Of a DNA stretch of 64,000 bases, positions 53,015-61,150 are shown in pieces (position 1 is the stretch's first letter; every line of letters starts with the position of its first letter). This stretch comes from an uncultured Eubacteriales bacterium (GTDB lineage Bacteria > Bacillota > Clostridia > Oscillospirales > CAG-382). A model generated the notes under the pieces. That model worked only from the letters and a program-made list of their open reading frames with translations. It had not been told where the DNA came from and did no database searches. A program made the position numbers and the translations under genes. The DNA lies in NCBI GenBank assembly GCA_934502885.1, contig CAKSUT010000012.1, positions 5,983 through 69,982 on the forward strand, written 5' to 3'.

Positions 53015-53698
53015 GTGGAATACTCTTTTGAAAAAATAAGAAAAACCGTTGCCGAAAACGGCAGACAGCTACTCGAAATAAATATAAAGTATCCGATATT
53101 CACCGACAGCGGCTGTGACGAAGCAATAAACGATTTCTATAGGAGTCTTGCCGAAAAATACGGTGAATACGCAGAAAATGTCCGTGCAAAAAAAGCCGCC
53201 GCGACTCTTAAAAACGAGCCGGAGCGGCGTGCTTTCGGTGAAATACTCATACCGAAGGTCATACTTACGAAAGACGGAAAATACATATCGGTGATTCTCG
53301 ACGTCACAAGCTACGACGGAATATTCGCCAAGGAACGCAGACTCTCGCAGGTGTGGGACACAAAAACGGGGTATCTTATAAAATACACCTCGATTCTCCC
53401 GTTATCCGAAAAGAAAGCTGCTGACATAATCGAACGGAATTTGGAGAAGGAGCTTATGTCGGGAGATGTACACGACTACTATAACGGTTGCAGACGCCTA
53501 TGCCGAAAGCACTTTTCACCGTCTTGCTTTTTCGTAACCGACAGAGGAATTGTATTCTACTATCAAAGCGGACTTCTTTGTCCTCAAAACGAGGGGACCG
53601 TATGTTTTACTGTTGAAAATGCGGATATTTCGCGCTTCGAAAAAAGAAAAGGCAGTCCCTCCCGCAAAGAGAAAGACTGCCAAAGCAATAATGACTGA
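53015..53698 (+). CDS. DUF3298-like protein beside the germination genes
   Basis: 227 residues from a GTG at 53015 (GGAGG 6-7 bases upstream). No signal peptide or membrane helix. The pattern of a beta-rich N-terminal half (INIKYPIFTDSGCDEAINDFY) and a C-terminal half ending in FVTDRGIVFYYQSGLL resembles DUF4163/DUF3298 pairs, usually found in secreted or anchored proteins such as RsiV. Here it seems cytosolic. It is divergent from the GerA gene, so a sporulation role is possible but unproven. The stop lies in a 17-bp tandem repeat. Confidence 0.6.
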   Translation: MEYSFEKIRKTVAENGRQLLEINIKYPIFTDSGCDEAINDFYRSLAEKYGEYAENVRAKKAAATLKNEPERRAFGEILIPKVILTKDGKYISVILDVTSYDGIFAKERRLSQVWDTKTGYLIKYTSILPLSEKKAADIIERNLEKELMSGDVHDYYNGCRRLCRKHFSPSCFFVTDRGIVFYYQSGLLCPQNEGTVCFTVENADISRFEKRKGSPSRKEKDCQSNND

Positions 53699-53725
53699 AA
53701 ATCAATAATGACTGAAAATCAATAA
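53686..53725. repeat. 17-bp tandem repeat at convergent gene ends
   Basis: Two exact copies of a 17-base unit (53686-53702 and 53703-53719) plus the start of a third. The stop codons of both convergent genes (53696-53698 plus; 53719-53721 minus) lie in it. Confidence 0.9.
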
Positions 53726-54738
53726 ATCGGCGTTTCTGTCATGGTTTCAAGGTCAAAAACGAAATATCCGAGAGACTCGCTCACAAGTTCTCCTTCACCG
53801 TCGGCATCTTCATTGACGACGGTTTCCTTTTCCCTTTCAAAGAACACCTTTCCGTCAAGCGCGACGACTTCATCGACTATTCCGTCGGCAAACTTCATAG
53901 CTTCCGTTCCGTCGGTGTTGATAGCCCAAAGTGATCTTCCGTCGCTTCTGTTTACGTAAAAGAGCTTGCCGTTACGAAGCGTGAGACCTCTGCAATTGTC
54001 GTCCGTCAGAACTTTTACTTCGCCGTCGGAAATGCGGTAGGATTTGAGAGTGCCGTCGGTAAAATCGGCGCAGTAAAGGTATTCGGCGTCGCAAACAAGC
54101 GAAACGGCGTAAATATCGGAGATCTTTTTCTTATCCGAACCGTCGAGGTTCATTGACCAGAGCGTGTTTCCGTCAGCCATATTGCAATAATAAATCTTAC
54201 TTCCGGATATACAGAAATTCATGACTTTATCCGCAATGAGGACAGACGAGTTTTCCGTATCCGAAAGATCTGCGGCATATATTTCGCCGAAATTTGAAAG
54301 GCTTGAAACTCTGTAGTAGAGCCTGTCGCAGTAAAGCACAAGGTTTCCTGCACTTTTATGAGCGACGCTCTCTTTTTCGAATGTATCAAGCGAGAGCTTT
54401 CCGACATAGCCGGGACGACCGTTTACATAGTAAAGCTCGTTCCCTCTTACCGCCATTTCGCGGAAGAATCCGTCGTCAGTCTTTTTCGCGCCGTCTTTGC
54501 CGATAAACGTGAGTTCATCGACGTCCTTTGTACCGCCGAAAAGATAACCGTCGTCGTATTCGACGACGTATCCGCCGTTTACGGTATTTCCAACATTTTC
54601 GCTGTAAGATCCTTCGGGGACTGTGATGTTATCCGCACCGTCTCCGATGTTATCATCGTCAGTACGGGTATTTGCGCACGAAATCAGTGCAAGCGACATA
54701 AAAGCCGCCGCGGCAAGTGCCAATATTCTTTTATTCAT
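53719..54738 (-). CDS. DUF5050-like beta-propeller lipoprotein
   Basis: 339 residues from the ATG at 54738 (AAGGAG 5-6 bases upstream). N-terminal lipoprotein signal KRILALAAAAFMSLALISC with Cys about 21, then an acidic linker and repeated short units of the type LYYVNG.., LYYRVSS.., IYYCNMADGNTLWSMNLDGS, LFYVNRSDGRSLWAINTDGT, spaced by about 40 residues. This is a beta-propeller pattern like DUF5050. Surface protein of unknown role. Upstream neighbour is an XRE regulator 30 bases away, possibly in the same operon. Confidence 0.8.
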   Translation of the reverse strand: MNKRILALAAAAFMSLALISCANTRTDDDNIGDGADNITVPEGSYSENVGNTVNGGYVVEYDDGYLFGGTKDVDELTFIGKDGAKKTDDGFFREMAVRGNELYYVNGRPGYVGKLSLDTFEKESVAHKSAGNLVLYCDRLYYRVSSLSNFGEIYAADLSDTENSSVLIADKVMNFCISGSKIYYCNMADGNTLWSMNLDGSDKKKISDIYAVSLVCDAEYLYCADFTDGTLKSYRISDGEVKVLTDDNCRGLTLRNGKLFYVNRSDGRSLWAINTDGTEAMKFADGIVDEVVALDGKVFFEREKETVVNEDADGEGELVSESLGYFVFDLETMTETPIY

Positions 54739-54768
54739 AAGACTCCTTTTCTCCGGCAAAGCGAAATA

Positions 54769-55350
54769 TTACGATTCTTTATCGTTCAGCTTTGCTTCTT
54801 GGTTCTCTTCGTTTTCTTTCCTAATCTGCTCGAGGCACTTTGAAATAAGTGCATTTTCGTCCAGTTTTTCAAGTCTGTCACGCTCAGCTATTATTTTCTC
54901 TCGCAAAGCTTTTCGGCTGCCCCTTACGAGGCACCTGTAATAGGCAAAATCACATTCGTACTGTCTTCTTTTCAGCTGTTCGGGCGTTTCTCTGTCATGT
55001 ATGACGACTTTCACTCGCTCATGTTTCAGCCCCAAAATATCATCAGCCGCATCTCGCTTTTCACCGGCGTCCCTGTAGGCACGCATAAGCTCCTTTTCTT
55101 TCGGAGTGTACTCCTCCGGAATATCGCGAAGAAGAAAATCAAGAGAAACGCCGAGACAGCGCGATATCAGGATTGCCTGGTTAAGTGTCGGCAGCATCTC
55201 GTTTTTCTCCCATGCAATAACGGTTTTCGTTGAAACTTTTACGTGTTTCGCAAGATCGGTTACTTTGCACTTACAGTTATGCCTTGACAATTTCAAACGA
55301 TCTCCGAAGCCGTCCTTATAACCTATTCTCGCATAATCTCTCTCAATCAT
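54769..55350 (-). CDS. XRE-family helix-turn-helix regulator
   Basis: 193 residues: N-terminal Cro/CI-type HTH (VTDLAKHVKVSTKTVIAWEKNEMLPTL, about 29-55) and a long, highly charged helical C-terminus, probably a coiled coil (about 85-193), without known domain. Start at 55350 chosen as first Met near the HTH; the ribosome site is weak. It lies downstream of two tRNA genes and their terminator and upstream of the beta-propeller lipoprotein. Confidence 0.75.
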   Translation of the reverse strand: MIERDYARIGYKDGFGDRLKLSRHNCKCKVTDLAKHVKVSTKTVIAWEKNEMLPTLNQAILISRCLGVSLDFLLRDIPEEYTPKEKELMRAYRDAGEKRDAADDILGLKHERVKVVIHDRETPEQLKRRQYECDFAYYRCLVRGSRKALREKIIAERDRLEKLDENALISKCLEQIRKENEENQEAKLNDKES

Positions 55351-55377
55351 ACTATCAGCACCCGCTTGATTTTCAAA

Positions 55378-55407
55378 ATAAAAAAACACTCACCGAAGGC
55401 AAGTGTT
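55378..55407 (-). terminator. Terminator of the Leu-fMet tRNA operon
   Basis: Minus strand AACACTTGCC (55407-55398), TTC loop, GGTGAGTGTT (55394-55385), then a run of T. Confidence 0.8.
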
Positions 55408-55412
55408 CTCTT

Positions 55413-55490
<78 letters not shown>

Positions 55491-55511
55491 ATATTGATAC
55501 CGTGAAACGAA

Positions 55512-55599
55512 TGGTGCCGGAAACCGGTCTCGAACCGGTACGGGAGAATATCCCACGGGATTTTAAGTCCCGGGCGTCTGCCAATTCCGCCATTCCGGC
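55512..55599 (-). tRNA. tRNA-Leu (anticodon TAA)
   Basis: 88 bases with encoded CCA; acceptor GCCGGAA/TTCCGGC, anticodon loop CTTAAAA, long variable arm TGGGATATTCTCCCG, T-loop TTCGAGA. Confidence 0.96.
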
Positions 55600-55636
55600 A
55601 TTGGACTTGTCATTGCCTCTCTCACAGTGCTTGATT

Positions 55637-55665
55637 ATTATACCACAGTGAAAAGCGTTTGTCAA
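55637..55665 (-). promoter_or_regulatory. Promoter of the Leu-fMet tRNA operon
   Basis: Minus strand TTGACA (55665-55660), 17-base spacer, TATAAT (55642-55637): full consensus. Confidence 0.93.
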
Positions 55666-55715
55666 GCCTTTTTTTCAAAAAAGTCTCAATTTACATTTTG
55701 GCAACATTTCAGGTA

Positions 55716-56576
55716 TCAGTTTTCCTCATTCATAATCTTCACTTCTTCGTTGTAGAACACATCGAGTTTTCCGATATATCCGCTCTTCCACGGCTTGTTT
55801 CTTCCACAGTAATGTATAATGACAGAGCTTTCTCTGACCTTTTCGAGACTCTTCCAAAGCTCGCTTTCTATTCTGAAAGCAAACAGCCTTTCGGTCATAT
55901 TGTATCTGTAAGGATTCAGCGGAAGTATTTCCGGTCCGTACAATGCGCTTATAACGTCCTGATCGGGCAAACACAGAACCTTTTTGTGATTTACGATATA
56001 ATCAAAAACCTCTTCTATGTTCTGCTTTTCACGCAAAAGTCCTATATTCATGAGCATAACGCCTGAATTTATATATGGGGCATTTTCGTCCATATCGAGA
56101 CGCACGACATTAAATCTGTTCATTAGAGCACCTACATGAGATGCCGCCGCAAACAAATACCCGGACATATTGCAGTCGTAAATCTCTTCAAGGCTGCCGT
56201 TCACGATTATGTCCGGGTCAAGGTAAAGAACACGCTCGACATTTCCCGGCAAAAAGCGTGCGGCAAATATGCGGTAATACATTTCGTGCGGATATCTGTC
56301 GGTCACGGGAGCGTTTGAAAGGTCAAGCGTATTTGCGTTTAACGATACGACTTCAAAGCTGTTTTCGGCAGTGTATCTCAACGAGGCACGGCGAAGCGTA
56401 CTCTCAATGCTATCAAAGTCTTCCTTCGTAAGCGACGAATGCAGAACGTACAGACGGATAAATCTCGACGTATTGTTGCGCACAAGCGAGTGAAGCATCA
56501 CGCAAAGCTGAGGTACATATCCTGAATTTAACGTAACAAGAACGTTCAACTCGCGTTTATTGTCGGTTGCGGTCAA
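55716..56576 (-). CDS. Glycosyltransferase family 8 protein
   Basis: 286 residues of GT-A fold: N-terminal nucleotide-sugar half (NVLVTLNSGYVPQLCVMLHSL), metal-binding DxD in VLYLDPDIIV (about 116-125), INSGVMLMN, and the GT8 C-terminal His-Lys-Pro-Trp motif in IIHYCGRNKPW. GT8 enzymes add galactose or glucose to lipopolysaccharide-like or teichoic-type glycans, or to proteins; acceptor unknown. The start is a TTG with GGAGG 9 bases upstream. Single gene, divergent from the DUF308 gene. Confidence 0.9.
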   Translation of the reverse strand: MTATDNKRELNVLVTLNSGYVPQLCVMLHSLVRNNTSRFIRLYVLHSSLTKEDFDSIESTLRRASLRYTAENSFEVVSLNANTLDLSNAPVTDRYPHEMYYRIFAARFLPGNVERVLYLDPDIIVNGSLEEIYDCNMSGYLFAAASHVGALMNRFNVVRLDMDENAPYINSGVMLMNIGLLREKQNIEEVFDYIVNHKKVLCLPDQDVISALYGPEILPLNPYRYNMTERLFAFRIESELWKSLEKVRESSVIIHYCGRNKPWKSGYIGKLDVFYNEEVKIMNEEN

Positions 56577-56631
56577 AGCAGCGTTCCTCCTTTTTCAAAT
56601 ACATATTTTTATTATTTTATTCGGATAGGTG

Positions 56632-56660
56632 TTGACATTATTCACATTTTGGGGTATACT
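56632..56660 (+). promoter_or_regulatory. Promoter of the DUF308 gene
   Basis: TTGACA (56632-56637), 17-base spacer, TATACT (56655-56660), 57 bases before the gene. Confidence 0.88.
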
Positions 56661-56717
56661 GTACCTGTGACGATAAGCACATTCGTCACGCACGATTTCA
56701 ATTGAGGAGGACACATC

Positions 56718-57305
56718 ATGCGCAATCAGTTCACAAAAAACAGTTACATCCTGTCATCCGCCGCCATGTGTATCATCGGTCTTGTTTTCATAATATTTCC
56801 GAGATTTTCGTCAGCGGTAATAGGCACGATTTGCGGCATTGCACTTATCGCGTTCGGAGCGATGCGGCTTATCGGATATTTCACGCGCGATATTTTCAGT
56901 CTCGTGTTTCAGTACGACCTTATTTTCGGTATGCTTATGGCAGTCATCGGAGTGCTCATTCTCATGAACCCCGACAATCTTTTCGGCTTTATCTGCATAG
57001 TCCTCGGAGTCTGCTTTATCGCGGACGGACTTTTCAAAATCCGTATAGCACTGAGTTCAAAAGAGCTTGGTGTTCCGGGGTGGTATCTGATACTTGCCGC
57101 GGCGGTAATTACCGCGCTTCTCGGTCTTGCACTTCTCATACGTCCCTCCGAAAGCTCTGTTGTGCTGTCGGTTTTAATAGGCGTATCTCTTCTGTGCGAC
57201 GGTTTACTAAGCATAGGAACGGTTATAGCGGCGTCTCACGCGCAGAAGTATGACAAAGACGACATTATCGACGTCACTCCCGACGACAGAGACGGCGATC
57301 GTTAA
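56718..57305 (+). CDS. DUF308/HdeD-family membrane protein
   Basis: 195 residues with six membrane helices in three similar pairs, the DUF308 pattern (GLVFIIFPRFSSAVIGTICG; GVLILMNPDNLFGFICIVLG; GLALLIRPSESSVVLSVLIG). Acidic C-terminus with DDRDGDR. HdeD in E. coli is linked to acid resistance; the role in Clostridia is unknown. GAGGAGG 7 bases before the ATG. Confidence 0.88.
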   Translation: MRNQFTKNSYILSSAAMCIIGLVFIIFPRFSSAVIGTICGIALIAFGAMRLIGYFTRDIFSLVFQYDLIFGMLMAVIGVLILMNPDNLFGFICIVLGVCFIADGLFKIRIALSSKELGVPGWYLILAAAVITALLGLALLIRPSESSVVLSVLIGVSLLCDGLLSIGTVIAASHAQKYDKDDIIDVTPDDRDGDR

Positions 57306-57395
57306 AGTCAATCGTCTTGCATTTAAACACATAGCAGGCATCATTTTCGGTGTCGGCTGTTTTTCGTTCTCACGCACTTCTTACGGAGTTTGTTT

Positions 57396-58040
57396 TCAAC
57401 TCTCCGGTGCTATTACAACGTCGCTCAAAAACTCCGTTCTGTCAACAAGCGGCGAAGAATCGCCGTCTTTTTTTGTCAGAGTCACCATGAGAGGAATGTA
57501 GCTCTGATCGAGCATTCCGTCATTGCGGTAGGTTCCGTTGTTTTTGTAAATCAGGTAACGGACGATATAAAAGCGGTAAAGCGTATCGTCGTGTTTTTCG
57601 GAGGCGATTTTCTGCACCTCAATATCATAAAGCTTCTGCGGAGTAAATACGGTTCCTTCGTTCGTGCGGAAATCAAACTTTTTCGCGGTATCCGAAAGGA
57701 ATCTCTCCGTGTGGTAGCTTCTGTAAAGCTCGGCATCGCCGTCGATAACCGCCTTAAAATATTTTGCAAAAAATAAAGTGTCGTCGCCGTCGCCGTAGTC
57801 GGCATACTTTTCGTCGGAGATAAGGACGGAGGTGCCGTCATCCGAGGTATATCTCAGCGCGCGCTCTTTCGCCATATACTCGCTGTCGTCGTATATATTC
57901 TCTTCAAAATCCGCTTCCGCAAACGGGAAACTGCCGAACTGCGTCACTTCCCTTTTGTATTCCTTTTTACCGCAGGAGGCGGCGAAAAACACAATTGCGG
58001 CGACGGTCAAAAAAGCCGCCGTTACACGCACAACTTTCAT
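57396..58040 (-). CDS. Hypothetical lipoprotein
   Basis: 214 residues with a clear lipoprotein signal (VTAAFLTVAAIVFFAASC, Cys at about 23). The remainder has an alternating strand/helix pattern (FFAKYFKAVIDGDAELYRSYH; RFYIVRYLIYKNNGTY) with no family I recognise. The 17-base gap to spoIID suggests cotranscription from the spoIID side. The 90 bases after its stop hold nothing I can name. Confidence 0.7.
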   Translation of the reverse strand: MKVVRVTAAFLTVAAIVFFAASCGKKEYKREVTQFGSFPFAEADFEENIYDDSEYMAKERALRYTSDDGTSVLISDEKYADYGDGDDTLFFAKYFKAVIDGDAELYRSYHTERFLSDTAKKFDFRTNEGTVFTPQKLYDIEVQKIASEKHDDTLYRFYIVRYLIYKNNGTYRNDGMLDQSYIPLMVTLTKKDGDSSPLVDRTEFLSDVVIAPES

Positions 58041-58057
58041 ATCACACCTTCTTTTCG

Positions 58058-59458
58058 TCAGTCATTGTAAACGCTGTCAATATCCGTAAGATTTGTTCCG
58101 GGGTAATAGGTTTCGAGAATTTCGGAGTAAGTGTGACCCTCTTTTGCAAGCTCTCTTGCGCCGTACTGGCTCAGTCCGACTCCGTGACCGTAGCCTTTGC
58201 CTATAAAGGTTATGCTGTCATCGTCCTCGTTTTCGGGAATAAGAAGCACTTTTTCGCCCTTGGAGGTTTCTATCTTGTCCCCCGACACGGCAATACCCTT
58301 TACGGCAAGCACCGACACGAGAGACGCAAATTTTGCAAGATTCTCCGTCATGGTTCCCTCGCCGTCAACCTTACAGCTTCCTCCAAAAAGGATAACAAAA
58401 TTCGCGCTCATGACGTATTTTGAAAAAAGAGAGTAAACCGAAGAAGAGGTATTGACCGTTATCTTGTTTTCGTAGGGGTCGCTTACGACCACTTTTCTCA
58501 CATATCCCGAAGGACCGGGAGTATACTCGATATCGGCAATCGTGTCCTTGAGCTTTCCGGCATATGCGCTCTTGCCGTTGATATACTCGTAAAGCTCTTT
58601 TCTCGACACCTGCGCGGTCCAGGTTCCCCACGGGTACTCCTCGTACCTTTCAAACGGAGTTTCGACAACGGTCAGGTACGGAAAATCCTTCTCACTGCTT
58701 CCCCATGCGCCGGCGGCGCTTTCCGTTGCGCCTCCGCTCGACGAATGATAGAGTGCCTGAATAGCCCTTCCTTTATACTCGAGAATCTGCGAACGTGTTG
58801 CGTCAACCGCGGCGTTTGAGGTCTCCGCTTCGCTTCCTGCACCGTTGTAAACCTGACAGTGAATGGTACTGCAAACGTCAAAGCCGTCGGAACGGTGCTT
58901 GCCGCCGATGCTCGAAAGCACGAAGCTCCTCGCCGCAACAGCCGCCGCTTTGAGGCACTCCTCCTCCCAGGAAGAAGGCACTTCGTTGGGAAGCACGCCT
59001 TTTATGTAATCCTCAAGCTTAAGAATATTAACCACGGTAAGGCGCGTATCCTTTGCGGTAAAACGCATCATTCCGCAGAATTTTTTGCCGCTCGGCACAG
59101 AGATGAGAGCGCGCGAACCGTCGGGTGAAATGGGAGCGATGTAAACCTTTTCGCCACTGTACACTTCACCGTCGGAAAACTCTATGTTTATGACGGAGTT
59201 TTCTGCGGTTGCAGTGCCGCTCACGGCATAGATATTCTTTATCTCGGTAATCTTGTAGGTTTCTTCGTCAAACGAAACTATCGTGAAACCGTCGGGGCAA
59301 TTCATCGTATATCTTCCCGCGGTCGATGAACCGTAGTAGAGTCCGACCCTTATATACATTTCGTTTTCAAAATTTATGCCGCACACTCCGAGCGACGAAA
59401 GAAGAACCGCCATCGCAACGGCAACGGCCGCAAATCGAAGAAAGAACAGTCTTCGCAT
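58058..59458 (-). CDS. spoIID: SpoIID/LytB-domain protein (peptidoglycan lytic transglycosylase)
   Basis: SpoIID cuts glycan strands during engulfment of the forespore. 466 residues: N-terminal signal/anchor (about 5-27), a beta-rich domain (28-150), then the SpoIID domain with LEDYIKGVLPNEVPSSW holding the catalytic Glu, AAVAARSFVL, CQVYNGAG and ALYHSSSGGATES, and GYGHGVGLSQYGA near the end. Extra N-terminal length versus B. subtilis SpoIID (about 340) is common in Clostridia. The partners spoIIM/spoIIP are not in the window. ATG at 59458 with AAAGGA 9 bases upstream. Confidence 0.9.
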   Translation of the reverse strand: MRRLFFLRFAAVAVAMAVLLSSLGVCGINFENEMYIRVGLYYGSSTAGRYTMNCPDGFTIVSFDEETYKITEIKNIYAVSGTATAENSVINIEFSDGEVYSGEKVYIAPISPDGSRALISVPSGKKFCGMMRFTAKDTRLTVVNILKLEDYIKGVLPNEVPSSWEEECLKAAAVAARSFVLSSIGGKHRSDGFDVCSTIHCQVYNGAGSEAETSNAAVDATRSQILEYKGRAIQALYHSSSGGATESAAGAWGSSEKDFPYLTVVETPFERYEEYPWGTWTAQVSRKELYEYINGKSAYAGKLKDTIADIEYTPGPSGYVRKVVVSDPYENKITVNTSSSVYSLFSKYVMSANFVILFGGSCKVDGEGTMTENLAKFASLVSVLAVKGIAVSGDKIETSKGEKVLLIPENEDDDSITFIGKGYGHGVGLSQYGARELAKEGHTYSEILETYYPGTNLTDIDSVYND

Positions 59459-59629
59459 ATAAAACATTCCTTTCGACAAATTTCGATATCCCCTTTATTT
59501 TACCATTACCGTCCGCCGTTTTCAACACAAATTTGTGTACTCATTTGTAACAAACGTCTTAAAATGCGGATATTCACGGCATTACTGCGCTTTGAGGTCA
59601 AATGTTAACGTTTAATTCACCGTTAATCA

Positions 59630-59658
59630 TTGAAAAATCTCTTCAATAGTCGTATAAT
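59630..59658 (+). promoter_or_regulatory. purA promoter
   Basis: TTGAAA (59630-59635), 17-base spacer, TATAAT (59653-59658). Confidence 0.88.
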
Positions 59659-59668
59659 ATATTGTTGT

Positions 59669-59696
59669 CTGCGCAGAATGCGCGCATCCTGCGCAG
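59669..59696 (+). repeat. 5'-terminal stem-loop of the purA leader
   Basis: CTGCGCAG (59669-59676 and 59689-59696) pairs with itself; the inner ATGCGCGCAT is also self-complementary. The stem begins only a few bases after the predicted transcription start. No T-run and no purine-riboswitch consensus. Confidence 0.6.
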
Positions 59697-59747
59697 CTCA
59701 TATTTCAAAAGAACAACAAATACACGAATACACGGAGGTACACAATT

Positions 59748-61022
59748 ATGTTATCTGCAATTGTTGGCATAAACTGGGGCGATGAAGGTAAGGGCAGAAT
59801 GGTCGATCTTCTCTCCGAAAATCAGGACATTGTCGTTCGTTACCAGGGCGGCAACAACGCCGGACACACCGTAATCAACGATCTCGGCAAATTTATCCTT
59901 AATCTGCTTCCCTCCGGAATACTCCGCCCGGAAGTAGTCTCAGTAATGGGCAACGGCATGGTTATCGACCTTGAACACCTCTGCGGTGAAATCGGCAGAC
60001 TTACCGCGGCAGGCGTGAAGATTACTCCCGACAATCTCAAGATAAGCGACAAGGCTGTTATCTGTATGCCTTACCACGTTCTTCTCGACTGTCTAGAAGA
60101 GGACAGACTCGCAGGCAAGAAGTTCGGTTCGACAAGACGCGGAATTTCCCCCGTTTACAGCGACAAGTACATGAAGAAAGGCATCCGTATGGGAGACCTT
60201 CTCGAGCTTGACGCAATAAAGGAACATATCTACGACATCGTTGAGTGGAAGAACCTCACAGTCGAAAAGGGCTACGGTCACGGGAAGATAGATCCCGAGG
60301 CTATGATAGCTTGGCTCAAGAAGTTCGGTGCTCCCCTTCTTCCCCACATCTGCGACACCGGAGAGTACCTTTACAATGCCGACAAGGCAGGCAAGCGCAT
60401 AATGTTTGAGGCACAGCTCGGCGCGCTCCGCGACATTGATTTCGGTATATACCCCTACACCTCCGCTTCCTCCACCATTGCGGCATATGCACCTATCGGA
60501 AGCGGTGTTCCGGGTCTCAGACTTGACAAATCCATCGGTATCATGAAGGCATATTCCACATGTGTCGGCGAAGGTCCGTTCACGGCTGAAATGTTCGGCG
60601 AAGAGGCGGAAGAACTCCGTCGCGCCGGCGGCGAATACGGCGCGGCAACCGGTCGTCCGAGAAGAGTCGGCGGCTTTGACGTTGTCGCTTCAAGATACGG
60701 CTGCAAGATTCAAGGTGCTGACGAAATAGCTCTCACGAAGCTTGACATTCTCTCCTACCTCAAGAAGATACCGGTTGTTACGGCATACGAAATAGACGGA
60801 AAGAGAAGTGAATCATTCCCTAGCGGAACGGCGCTCGTCAAGGCAAAGCCCGTAATCGAGCATGTTGACGGCTGGGAATGCGACATTTCCGGCTGCCGCA
60901 AGATGGAGGAGCTTCCCGAGAATGCGGTTAAGTACATCGACTACATCGAAAAGGCTGTCAACTGCAAGATAAAGTACGTTTCGGTAGGCGCAAGCAGAGA
61001 GCAGTACATAGTAAGAGACTGA
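59748..61022 (+). CDS. purA: Adenylosuccinate synthetase
   Basis: GTP-dependent first step from IMP to AMP. 424 residues with the GTP/IMP loop GDEGKGRMVD (10-19), catalytic His in GGNNAGHT, GTTRRG-like GSTRRGISPVYSDK, and the C-terminal GTP-recognition TKLDIL and VGASREQYI. ATG with GGAGG 7-8 bases upstream. Followed by glnA after a 128-base gap with two stem-loops. Confidence 0.97.
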   Translation: MLSAIVGINWGDEGKGRMVDLLSENQDIVVRYQGGNNAGHTVINDLGKFILNLLPSGILRPEVVSVMGNGMVIDLEHLCGEIGRLTAAGVKITPDNLKISDKAVICMPYHVLLDCLEEDRLAGKKFGSTRRGISPVYSDKYMKKGIRMGDLLELDAIKEHIYDIVEWKNLTVEKGYGHGKIDPEAMIAWLKKFGAPLLPHICDTGEYLYNADKAGKRIMFEAQLGALRDIDFGIYPYTSASSTIAAYAPIGSGVPGLRLDKSIGIMKAYSTCVGEGPFTAEMFGEEAEELRRAGGEYGAATGRPRRVGGFDVVASRYGCKIQGADEIALTKLDILSYLKKIPVVTAYEIDGKRSESFPSGTALVKAKPVIEHVDGWECDISGCRKMEELPENAVKYIDYIEKAVNCKIKYVSVGASREQYIVRD

Positions 61023-61043
61023 CACTGATTTTAATTCATGAAT

Positions 61044-61130
61044 GACGCCGAATCGCCGGAAAATTCACCTGCGGTTCGGCGAAGTCAAAAACGGCACACA
61101 CGGTGTTTGGTCACACACGGCGTGTGTGCC
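61044..61130 (+). promoter_or_regulatory. Two stem-loops in the purA-glnA gap (candidate regulatory RNA)
   Basis: First stem: CGCCGAATCGC with GCGGTTCGGCG (about 61046-61082), 14-base loop. Second stem: GGCACACACG with CGTGTGTGCC (about 61093-61130), enclosing GTGT-TTGGTC-ACAC with a 6-base loop. No T-run follows; the glnA ribosome site AAGGAG lies just after the second stem and is not covered. No glutamine riboswitch consensus was recognised. Confidence 0.5.
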
Positions 61131-61150
61131 GAAGAATAAGGAGATGCGGC

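Noticed and set aside
59669..59747. Purine riboswitch in the purA leader
   Set aside because: The conserved junction bases of guanine/adenine riboswitches are absent and the leader is too short.
61044..61130. Plain intrinsic terminator after purA
   Set aside because: Both stems are stable but no T-tract follows either one; kept as candidate regulatory stems instead.
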